This document shows positions 32,321 to 42,239 of a stretch of DNA of 64,000 nucleotides, in pieces (within the stretch, counting starts at the first letter, position 1; the number at the start of each line of letters is the position of its first letter). The notes under the pieces are model-generated. The model searched no databases, was not told the DNA's origin, and saw nothing but the letters and a program-made list of their open reading frames with translations. The DNA comes from Avena insularis. Taxonomy: Eukaryota > Streptophyta > Magnoliopsida > Poales > Poaceae. Location of the stretch: NCBI GenBank assembly GCA_023614405.1, contig CM042688.1:71658253-71722252 (forward strand). The letters run 5' to 3'. The position numbers and the translations under genes were made by a program.

Positions 32321-34782
32321 TATTGGAGATATGCCCACGAGGCAATAATAAAGTGGTTATTATTATATCTTTATGTTTAAGATAAATGTTTACATTCCAT
32401 GCTATAATTGTATTAATAGGAAACACTAATACTTGTGTGTTTTGTAAACATAAAAGAGTCCCTAGTAAGCCTCTTGTTAAGACTAGCTTGTTGATTAATA
32501 GATGATCATGGTTTCCTAATCATGGACACTGGGTGTTATTAATCACAAGATCATATCATTAGGAGAATGATGTGATGGACACACACCCATAGTAAGCATA
32601 GCATATGATCAAGTCATTAAGTTCGTTTTGCTACAAGATTTCAAATACATAGTAACCTAATCCTTCGACCACGAGATCATGTTAATCACCATCACCGGAT
32701 GAGTGCTTTGATGACATCAAATGCCACTTCGTAACTGGGTGGTTATAAAGGTGGCATTAGGTATTCTGAAAGTATATATTGAAGCGCATGGATCAAGAAT
32801 GAAATTTGTCCATCCTAATGACGGATAGATATACTCTGGGCCCCCTCGGTGGAATGTCATCTGATACATTGCAAATGTATCTATAATTTTTGATGTTCCA
32901 TGCTTGGTTTTATCCACTTTCTTGTGTTTTGTCCACACTTTGGAGTACTTTTCATATGATTTCTTAGACTAACCTATTAACAAGAGCCACAGTGCCAGCT
33001 GCCTGTTTTCTGCTATTTTTGGTTCTAGGAAAGTCAAAAAATTAATATTCTCGGAATTAGACAGGACAAAAGCCAAAGTGCCTATTTTATCGGAAGTCAT
33101 CTGGAGCCAAAATACGAGACGGAGAGGAGCCAGGGGGCCACCACACCACCTGGCCGTGCGGGCCAGGCCTGGCCGTGCCAGGGGGTGGTGTGGCCAGCCC
33201 AGACACCCCCTCGGCCTCCCTCTTCGCCTATAAGTTGCCTTCTGACCTAAAAACTCAGGGGGGGTCGATGATTTTCTAGAAGGAGTTCCGCTCCGCCGCC
33301 ACCACCAGATTCCACGAAACAGCACCAAAAACTCTGTCCTGGCACCCTGCCGGGACGGGGAATTGGAGGGGATCATCGCCATCATCATCACCATCGCTTC
33401 TCCATCGACCATCCATGTTTCCCCCATCTATGAGTGAGTAATCCCCTGCTGTAGGATATGTGGATGGTAGGGATTGGATGAGATCGTTCATGTAATGGCG
33501 TCTGATTGTTAGGGCATGGTGCCTAGTATCTTTTATTTGTGCTTTGTGACTTGACTTGTTGTGCTTAATGCTTGTCACTAGGGCCCGAGTGCCATGATTT
33601 CAGATCTGAACATGTTATTGATTTATTATGATAGTATTGTTTATGGTCTTATCTGCAAGTTGTATACACACGTTGTTATCCGGAACCAATGGCCCCGGCG
33701 ATGTAAATCGGGATAACCGGAGGAATGGCTTTGATATGAGGATCACATGTGTTCACGGAGTGTTAATGCTTTGCTCTGCTCTATTAAAGGAGCACCTTAA
33801 TTGCGATAGTTCCTTGAGGCCCAGCTGCAAATTTGGCGGGGGACAAAAGATGTTGTGTAAGTTCTCATTGCAAGCACGTATGACTATATATGGAACACAT
33901 GCCTATGATTATCTAGTACTTGGATGGTTTATCTTATTTATCTGCAATTGCCCTATGTTCTGATTGCTATGTGAATTGTCTTGTCCATGCAACGCCCGTC
34001 CATCCATCCCTATGCCTATCGCACTCGAATCCTACTGTTTACTGCTATTGTTACTGCTGTCTTTACTTTACTACTACTGCTACTTTGCTATTCCTACTAC
34101 AAAACTGTTGCTACTGATAAATTGTTGTGAGCAAGATTGTTTCCAGGTGCAGCTGAATTGACAACTTAGTTGTTAAGGCTTATAAATATTCTTTGGCTCC
34201 CCTTGTGTTAAATCAGTAAATTGGGTTTCAGTTCCCTCGAAAATACTGCGATACACCCCCTATACTTGTGGGTCATCATCATCCAATTGGCTTGCAAGCA
34301 TGTGACTAGGTCACAAGGGATGTCATATCATGGTACGAGTAAAGAGTACTTATTGGTAACAAGGTTGAACTAGCTATGGAGATACGATGATCCAACCTCG
34401 GATAAGTAAAGTATCGCGCGACAAAGGGAATCAGTATCATATGTTAATTGTTCTTTCGATCACGAAGTTATTGTTGAATATGTGGGAGCCATTATGGATC
34501 TCCAGGTCCCACTGTTGGTTATTGATCGGAGAGGTGTCTTGATCATGTCTGTATAGTTCACGAACCGTAGGGTCACACACTTAAGGTTTGATGTTGTTTC
34601 AGTAGATATGGAATGTGAGTTGGAGACCGAATGTTGTTCAGAGTCTTGGATAGGATCTAGGACATCACGAGGATGTTCGGAATAGTCCAGAGAATAAGAT
34701 TCACATAATGGTAGTCATCTTCCAGGGTTCAGAAAAGTTTTCGGTATTTTGAGCGGAGCTTCTAGAAGGTTCTAAAGGGCCT
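32321..34782 (+). repeat. 3' LTR of the Copia element, split and truncated
   Basis: Two pieces (32321-32861 and 34284-34782) together match the first ~1040 bases of the 5' LTR. The canonical TG start has become TA. A polypurine tract aagtgggggac precedes it (32310-32320). The last ~700 bases, including the promoter and end, are gone. Confidence 0.86.
32862..34278 (+). mobile_element. Solo LTR (1417 bp, Gypsy-type) in the Copia 3' LTR
   Basis: It starts tgatacattgcaaatgtatc and ends gtgggtcatca, flanked by a perfect 5-bp duplication tcatc (32857-32861, 34279-34283). Removing it restores the uninterrupted Copia LTR text seen at 28316-28336. No internal domain is present, so it arose by LTR-LTR recombination. 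It resembles an abundant wheat LTR beginning tgatacgtctcc, but I do not assign a family. Short frames inside are chance. Confidence 0.9.
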
Positions 34783-35578
34783 AGAGGATATGTTGAGAGC
34801 TTGTGTGTTAGAATATGGATCAAAATGGGAAGGTTGTCTGCCTTTCGCAGAATTCTCATACAACAACAGTTATCAAGCCAGTTTGCAAATGGCACCATTT
34901 GAGTTCCTATACGGAAGAAAGTGCCGTACCCCTTTGAATTGGTCGCAAGTAGGAGAGAGTCAGATCTTTGGACCCGACATCCTACGAGAAGCCGAGGAGA
35001 AGGTTCACAAAGTCCGTGAGAACCTCAAGACCGCCCAATCCAGACATAAGAGTTATGCTGACAAGAGAAGGAGAGACCTGACTTTCAATGTCGGAGATTT
35101 TGTGTATCTCAAAGTTTCGCCATTGAAGGGAACCCAACGTTTTAATCTGAAAGGGAAGTTAGCCCCAGATATATTGGACCCTTCAAGATTCTGAATCATC
35201 GAGGAGAAGTATTGTATCAACTGGAACTGCCAGAAGAGATGTCTGCTATTCACAATGTGTTCCATATCTCGTTACTTCGCAAATGCCTAGAAGTGCCGGA
35301 GAAGACCGAAGTTTTCAAGAACATCGATCACCGAGCCATTGGATATCAACAAGGATCTGACGTATCATGAAGTGCCCATCATGGTATCTTGGAGGAAGCC
35401 TACAGAAGCAGTAGGACCTGAAGTATCAAGTTTCTCAAGATTCAATGGAGCAACCATACCGAAGAAGAAGCCACTTGGGAGCAAGAAGATTACATTAGTA
35501 CTGAGTTCCTAGATCTCTTTAGTTCCTAGTTTTCTTTCTTAAATCTCAGGACGAGATTTTGTTTAAGGGGGGAAGGTT
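34783..35578 (+). pseudogene. Partial second copy of element B: integrase C-terminus and chromodomain
   Basis: It matches 44553-45341 of element B almost base for base, from [16 protein letters not shown] through FLYGRKCRTPLNW and the chromodomain-like end to the polypurine tract (35565-35578). It keeps TAC (Y) where B has a TAG stop, but has its own one-base loss in ttagcccc near 35165. It is directly joined to B's 5' LTR, giving internal-LTR-internal-LTR order. Confidence 0.88.
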
Positions 35579-38500
35579 TGTAACATCCCAAAACTTTAAT
35601 CCAAGTGATCAAGATCCAAATCACCCAATTTAAGGTTAACAAAACCTTTTTCTCATTTAAATAATTAAGCATGCATATGTGTGTTGCATTAAATAGGAAT
35701 TGTTTTGAATTGCCATGATTGATTGTTCTATTGGTTGTAAAATGATTCTAAGATGAATTCCACATCACCTAGATCATCCCCAAGCAAAATCCAAAGAAAA
35801 AAGAAATCAAATAGAATTAATAATGGAAATGGTCACTTTTGCCATTTTAATCAACTAGGGCACTTTAGGTGTTCCTAGAACTCAATTTCAAACAGAAACA
35901 ATTGTGGATCTTTGCACCCCTTGCTAGTACAAGTAAAGATGTACCAAGGCCCACTTTGTGATCTTCTAAAAACATTCAAAATCCAAATTTAAAAGACATT
36001 TGAAAATGGAACCAAGTGTATGTACCTAGATCACACTTTTTCAAAAACCATTCAAATGACTTCAGTTTAACAAATCCCAGCAACCAGAGATGCTCAAGAA
36101 TTGACCAACCACTCAACCAAAAATCTCTGAAAAAATCAAATCTTTGTGTCATGCGGCCATTTGGTCAAAAACCTGGCATGCACAGATCACACCCTAGTAT
36201 AGCCTCACTGTTTCTACAGGGTTTTGCAACCCCATTGACCCCAATTCACTCCCTCTGTCCCTCTTTGATCTAACCAGGCCATAACCAGCCCACTCCCTAG
36301 TCCCTAGCAGTAGTGCCGTGCCACCCCGAGGCCATGATCGCCAGCCGACCATGCCCAAGCCACAGGAGACCACCAGCCCCTCTCCGCCGCTCCAGGAAGA
36401 AAGGCGTGATCACACCGCCGACCACGGTCCACGCCACGGCCACAACCAGCCCCTAGACCACCGAGGACAAGCCCCGCACTAAGCCTCTGCGCCGCGCTAG
36501 AGCATGCCAGAGAACCATCCCCGGCAGGACAGCACGCGCTACGCCTCGACCACAGCCTGTGCGCGCCGCTCTGGCTTGACCCCAGTACCCCGCTAGACAC
36601 GCTCTTCTCCTGCCGCGCGACCCACATTTGCCGGGAACCACGTCGAGCACCGCCTCTGTTGCTCAGAGTGCGAGACGCTCCCGACCGCCATCCACCGCCC
36701 CTAGCCTCGCCTTTAAGCCCTAGCTGACCGCCAAGGAACCGCCCACTGTCCGCCTACCCTACCCACGCTGATAGCACCTTGTGTCGTTGTCACCGACGAG
36801 CTCCGCCCATGCTTCTCTGCCGCCTCACCGAGCCTATATAAGGGAGCCTCCCCAGCACCATTTATTCACACTCCCACACTCCCCTCTCACCACTGGTCCT
36901 TCCCCACCTCTCGCCGTAGCAGCTCGAGCAGCCCTCCGCCGGAATTTTGCCGGATATAGCCACAGCAGAGGAGGAGACGCCCCTGTCAATTTCATCCACC
37001 CCCGGAGCTGCCACGACCTCGCCTGAGCCCGCCGTCATCTCCTTGTTCAAACGCCCCCATAGCCAAGCTTGCTGGAGCCCTAGTATGCCCCCACTGCACC
37101 CCCACATCGCTAGGTTTCCGTCTCGCCGGCGACGTGTCCGTCATCGACGATGAACGTGAGCCGTAGATTCTAGTTCTAATCGTGCGGTCCACGTTGCCCT
37201 GTATTGCTTCATGTTTAAAGAGCCAATCACATGTGGGACCCCCCTGTCAGGAGTCCTCAGCGCCGTGGAGTGAAACTAGGTCGGCCCGTTAGTGTTCCCG
37301 CATTGGCCCTGTAATTCAAATTTAGATTTTTCAGACTTAAACTAGATTCTGTCCTTTAGTTTAAAAATTCAATTCAGGGAGTTTTATAAATCCAAATTGA
37401 GTGATTCAAATTTTGTTGGAAATATAATAAAAATATCTATCCAAGCCTGTTGGATTTAAATCATTTAGAGTTAGAGATCTCTCCTAGCAAAAATAACAAG
37501 ACATAAGTTTTTTCACATTTAAACATTTTTCTAAAATCAACCATAATAGCTTTTGAGTTGATTCCAACTCTCAAAAATCACATTTAACCATACCTATCTG
37601 AATATGTAATAATATTAAGGTTTGCATGCAGTGACTTTGGACTAGTACCAAAATAATGCTATATAGGCATTTCTAGTCACTTTAAATCATTAAATGTTAA
37701 ACTTAAACTTATTAAAATGTGATCCAACCTTTAAATCACATTCCCCTATATTAGAATATGTGGTGATGACATGTGTCCACATGATCCCATATTTTAATTG
37801 GAGAATATTAAATCTTAGTTAATTTCAATGAGTAGAAATTACTTTTCTCAAATAAAATAAATGAAACTAGTTCATTAAACCTTGTGATGTTTGTGATGAT
37901 ACTATATCATCAAATGTGTGCCTTAGTGCGCTAAATAGACTAGTTAAGTATTGTTTGGTGATTGTGTATTCCGTATGTATTTATAGACGATAGTACCGAA
38001 CAAGTCTTCGAGGAGGAGGAGTTCTACCAAGAAGAGGAGGAAGAGAATTTCAACCACTTCACCAACCAAGGGAAGCTATTATTGGCAAGCTAACACTTGC
38101 AAGTATTATACTTAGCAAGCAATCACTAGATGCAAGTTAACCCAGCCAAGATGCATTAGGCATGCTTGGTTATACATTTTGACTTATACCTACCCCAAGT
38201 TTTACTTACAAGCTTTACCTTCTTTTACTTTACCAAAGTTCTTTACTTTGTTTATAGATAGCATAAAGAGTATAAAACTTGGCCTATCTAGTTAGACTTA
38301 GATGTCATTCTATGGCATGAGATTGATATTAGCATCCCACTTTAGTGAACACTCTTAACTTAGTAGTTTAGAGTTAAACCAAAAACTTGATCACTTTAGA
38401 TGGGAGTACTTGGTGAAAATGACTTGTGAAAAACCTTGGAATGATGAGTCATTATATTGAGATGTTTTTACATGTGTTGAGAAACACAAATGGTTTATGA

Positions 38501-39516
38501 TGATGAAAATGTTGAGGCATGAGCCTTAGCCCTTTTATAAAAACTGATGGTTGGATTCGGATGCGATACCATTCCAATTCTACCGTACAACCACAATACC
38601 TGAATTAGGCAAGGCTTAGCCAGAAGTTTATATGCATTAGTATTAGTTCCCTTGTGGGAGAGGTTTGAGCTGAGGCTACCTCTCAATGTTGTCCACCTAT
38701 GTAGTGCCCAGGATGACAGATGGCCATGGCTGGGAGGCCAAGATCATAGGAGAGGTGCTTATACTAGAGTGTGGAAACGAAATGTTATGTTTGATTATCT
38801 ACATACTAAGTATGATGATTCAGGGTTACCCCTGACAGATGTATCGAATTTTGTGGTGAAAGTGTACCACCTCTACAGAGTGTCAAACTATTCGAATAGC
38901 CGCGCCCGTGGTTATGGGCAGTTGGAGTGGCCATACTATTCTGTTGTCAGATGTTTTCAAAATGACTTATGAAATGAATTGTGACATGACTTGAACATAA
39001 CATTGTTGTGACTATGACAACTAAGTTCCCACTTAGGTGATTTCAAACTTTATTTTATCTTTCTTTGTTTATGAACTCGGCTTAGGTTTCAAACTTAACT
39101 TTACAAATAAACTTAGAGTTAGCATTCCTACTAGAATTACCTTACTTGTTAGTGATAGTTTGCGAGTACTTAAAGAGTACCCATGGCTTTTGTCCCTGGC
39201 TATTCCCGTGGCCAGACTATGAGGAGGACTACACTGAAGGAGGACAGCAGGACGGCTACGACAACTAGGATCATCTCCCATCATCAGCATTGCCTGTGAC
39301 CCTGAAGATGGACCCCACCGCTATGCTTATTTATTCCTCTACTTGTTTGTATTAAGACTGGATCATGAGATCCTTTATTTGTGTAAGACCTTATTATGGT
39401 TTGTAATGGATGATGTACTGTGATATCAAATCTGTTATGTCTCGCAAAAATGGTAATCCTGGGATTGCGATGTATGGCATAACAGACATCTGGGATTAAA
39501 AAACCGGGTGTTGACA
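35579..39516 (+). repeat. 5' LTR of B (3938 bp)
   Basis: It runs from tgtaacatcccaaaac to gggtgttgaca. It has an AT-rich first third, a GC-rich block (36300-37150) ending in a TATA box and a C-rich leader, and a long AT-rich tail. Acidic exon-like segments lie near 37990-38090 and 39210-39269. Small open frames such as 38652-38972 recur in the other LTR only because LTRs are duplicates. Confidence 0.9.
36835..36843 (+). promoter_or_regulatory. TATA box in the 5' LTR of B
   Basis: The phrase gcctatataagggagcc is conserved in the 3' LTR (46575-46583) and is followed by a pyrimidine-rich stretch, so transcription probably starts about 30 bases later, near 36870. Confidence 0.7.
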
Positions 39517-39519
39517 AGT

Positions 39520-39531
39520 TGGTATCAGAGC
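39520..39531 (+). other. Primer-binding site of B
   Basis: The exact tRNA-Met complement tggtatcagagc lies three bases after the LTR end. Confidence 0.92.
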
Positions 39532-39747
39532 AATCCTGACCATAGGAGACCCTAGTTAGAATGGCCGTCCTAAAAAAAACTTAGTTTCAAAAACGAAGAA
39601 GTGAGTATTGGTGAAAACCTATTTCCTCTCTTACCCTTGCGATTCTTTCTCTCAAAAAATACATGTTCCTCCAAATTCTTACATTACTACATAAAATTTT
39701 GACACACTTGATCACTTCACTAACTTTCTCATCCTAAATTCTTATAG

Positions 39748-40517
39748 ATGGATGTTCAGTACAACAAGTTCTACTAGTTGGGCAACGGAGGCCAATTCAT
39801 CTTCGAGAGGGATCTAGATGCACTGTCTGAGTACTTGGAGCGTCCGCATCCGGAATTCCTTGGAGCTCAACTCAATGGACCCCTAGGAGGAGACTTATAG
39901 TGGCTAGTAGTTGCTGATTTTCGAGGCAAGTTAGAGGCACCAATGTCCGAGAGGATTCAGTTCACCGTAAGAGAGAACAACTGGCTAGATGGATTAGCAG
40001 GGCAATGCATGAAGCTCTCGCTCATCTTTGCGCACAGAATGTCAACTTGATCCAAGGAAACTGCTTTGCTCACTATGCAAGGCGTGATTCTATGGGAATG
40101 CCCCTGGAGATGCCAAGTCACCCGGAGTTGAAGCGTCAAGTGGAGAACCTCGACTTCCTGCTGTACGACCGACAGAAGAAATTGGACAATTCTAGAGAGT
40201 TCACCAACCACAACCTCACCATTGCCGCCCAGAAGGCCCAGACTTTTTCCCTGCTCGTCAAGGATCGTTAGTCACTTCGCCGTCAACGCGCAAAGAAGGA
40301 TCACACCATCGACCGTCTTCGCAAGAAGGTGGCCGACCTCGAGAAGATCATCAAGGAGCAAGAAGCTCATCTTGCAGCAAAAGAATAAGAGGAAGAAGGA
40401 GAAGATATCCAAGGGGATATTGACTCATACCTCAACAATGATGATGACTACCTGTAGAATGATGCCATGGACTTCTACACCGATGATGATGACTCCGACT
40501 TCATCGATGATGATTAG
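39748..40517 (+). pseudogene. Pre-gag reading frame of B: coiled-coil protein with acidic tail (decayed)
   Basis: Between the primer site and gag a decayed frame of about 255 codons can be followed from ATG 39748 (MDVQYNKFY) to TAG 40515. It shows FERDLDALSEYLERPHPEF early on, then AMHEALAHLCAQNV and QVENLDFLLYDRQKK. A clear coiled-coil heptad stretch follows (IDRLRKKVADLEKIIKEQ), and the tail is strongly acidic (DDDDSDFIDDD). One frameshift near 39995 and five in-frame stops break it. Composition and heptads look like real former coding sequence. I do not recognise the family. Gypsy elements normally have gag as the first gene. Confidence 0.6.
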
Positions 40518-40767
40518 ATGCACTAGAGCACTATCGTAGGAGTGAGAAGTATCGGTCCCATTGTATCTTAGCTTGCAGAATGGTTCTTAAAACCATCTGT
40601 TTTTCCTTTTGTTGTGGTGTGTGTGAGTTTGTACCGTGTGCTTTGCTTGAATGAATGAAAAGAAGTTAGTTGCAAAACCTGAGTCAAACTCAAAGTTTAA
40701 GCTTTTAAACCAAAACCATGAACCTTAGAACTTTCCCTCTTACCCCTTGATCTATCTCAATCTTCAG

Positions 40768-41967
40768 ATGACTCGTGGAAACCAAGGAGGGAGCAGCTCA
40801 TCGCAAGACCCAATGCTGCAGATTCTGCAAACGCTCATTGTAGATCGTGAAGCTAGTAGGGCAGAGCGCCAAGCAAATCTAGCCACCCTGTAGTAGATCG
40901 ACCAGATGGCTCACAACAATCAGAACCATGGAAATTAGGATCATCATGGATCCAAACTCAAAAACTTCCAGAATACCAATCCCCCAATCTTTGGCCAGTC
41001 TGAAAACCCACTAGATGCCGATGATTGGTTACAGAACATAGAGAACAACTTAGAAGTCGCCAGAGTGGATGCCAACGAGAAAGTTCTTTTTGCCACCCAC
41101 TATCTGGCCAGAGATGCAAGAGCATGGTGGAACAGCACCCGCACGATAAACCATGGTCAAGTGATGACATGGGAAGCCTTCAAAATCAAGTTCAGCCGCA
41201 CCCACGTGCCGTGGGGTCTAGTCACCAGAATGAGAGATGAATTCAGAGAGTTAAAGCAAGGCAGAATAACTGTAGTGGATCACCGTGACAGATTCTTGTC
41301 CCTCGCTAGGTATGCACCTGATGAGATCAACATGGAGGCCAAGAAGAAGGAGAGATTCCTGAATGGACTGCATGATGAGATGCAAATAGTTCTCGTCAAC
41401 ATCCGTTTTGAGGATCTCGAAGAGCTAGTCGACTTTGCTATTCAGATGGAAGGGAAGATCAACCAAGCCAACGACAACCGCAAACGTCGGATGATGCACC
41501 AAGCTGGATCCAACAGTCACCAGAAGTATCGTCCCAACCCATCTGCCGGATATGCCCCGCGGAACAATCGACCCCCAATGTCTCGTCCAAGCTACCCCAA
41601 CCGTAGCGGAGGAAATGTGAAGTCCGGAGGAAACAACAACAACAACCACCCCGACAACTCCAGCAATTTCAACCGTGCACCGCCCAAGTCCAACAACAAC
41701 AACAACACTGCACCCAGAACTAGAAGCAATGTTGTGCCCATGGCAGCGAAAGACAAGTCTCAGATTACTTGTTTTGAGTGTGGAGTGAAGGGTCACTACT
41801 CCAATGAGTGTCCCAAGAAGATTGCCGCCACTACCAATGTGAATGCCCCAGCTCAACAACAACGTCGTGTTCAACCTGGAAAAAGATTCGCCCTAGGGAA
41901 CCCTCACAACCGCAACGACCGTCTCTTCCACATGAACACCGAAGAAGCCAAGAAGCGCCAGATGTAG
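40768..41967 (+). pseudogene. gag of element B
   Basis: The frame starts MTRGNQGGSSSS; three stops interrupt it between about 40888 and 40939, and it is then open to 41967. The capsid core has NPLDADDWLQNIE, ARAWWNS, FRELKQGRITV and FLNGL. A basic, Asn/Pro-rich linker leads to the CCHC zinc knuckle CFECGVKGHYSNEC (about residue 335), which binds the RNA genome. The frame ends early at TAG 41965-41967; the protease continues in another frame, indicating a small indel. The antisense frame 41425-41874 is a shadow. Confidence 0.87.
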
Positions 41968-42239
41968 TGCTGAGTATGTTTTCTGTCAACTCAGTTTTAG
42001 CAAGAGTGTTGTTTGATTCTGGAGCATCGCACTCATTTGTCACCAAAGAATTTGCATGCACTAGTAAGATTCACCCAACCAACTTGAAGCATGTCATGAT
42101 AGTTCAAATACCCGGTTCAACTACAAAAGCTAGAAAATTTTGCAAAGTTGTACCTTTCAGAATACATGGGATAGATTTTTATGCCAATCTGATAGTACTT
42201 GGAACCAAAGGTTTGGAAGTAGTACTAGGAATGGATTAG
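41968..42239 (+). pseudogene. Aspartic protease of element B
   Basis: In the +1 frame relative to gag the text runs VVLSMFSVNSVLARVLFDSGASHSFV, with the active site DSGAS, then hydrophobic strands to VVLGMD. The family continues GMDW; here W is TAG (42237-42239). Confidence 0.82.

Larger units (their letters stand above)
27779..34782 (+). mobile_element. BARE/Angela-like Copia retrotransposon, internally deleted and 3'-truncated
   Basis: The 5' LTR starts tgttggagatatgcc, matching the BARE/Angela/WIS group. The internal domain is only 2.8 kb and encodes just RT-RNase H; gag, protease and integrase are absent. The 3' LTR starts tattggagatatgcc at 32321, is split by a solo LTR at 32862-34278, and stops at 34782 within gggcc, where B-type Gypsy sequence begins. 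It inserted in the gag of element A; the right target duplication was lost in the same deletion. Confidence 0.88.

Noticed and set aside
33500..34200. Pyrimidine-rich and tgctactgctact-type simple repeats as a possible microsatellite locus
   Set aside because: They are internal to the solo LTR and too irregular to call separately.
38652..38972. 106-codon frame conserved at 48396-48725
   Set aside because: Conservation is explained by the two positions being the duplicate LTRs of element B; it cannot count as evidence of selection.
41425..41874. 149-codon minus-strand Val/Gly/Ser-rich frame
   Set aside because: It is the shadow of the Asn/Pro-rich gag linker of element B.
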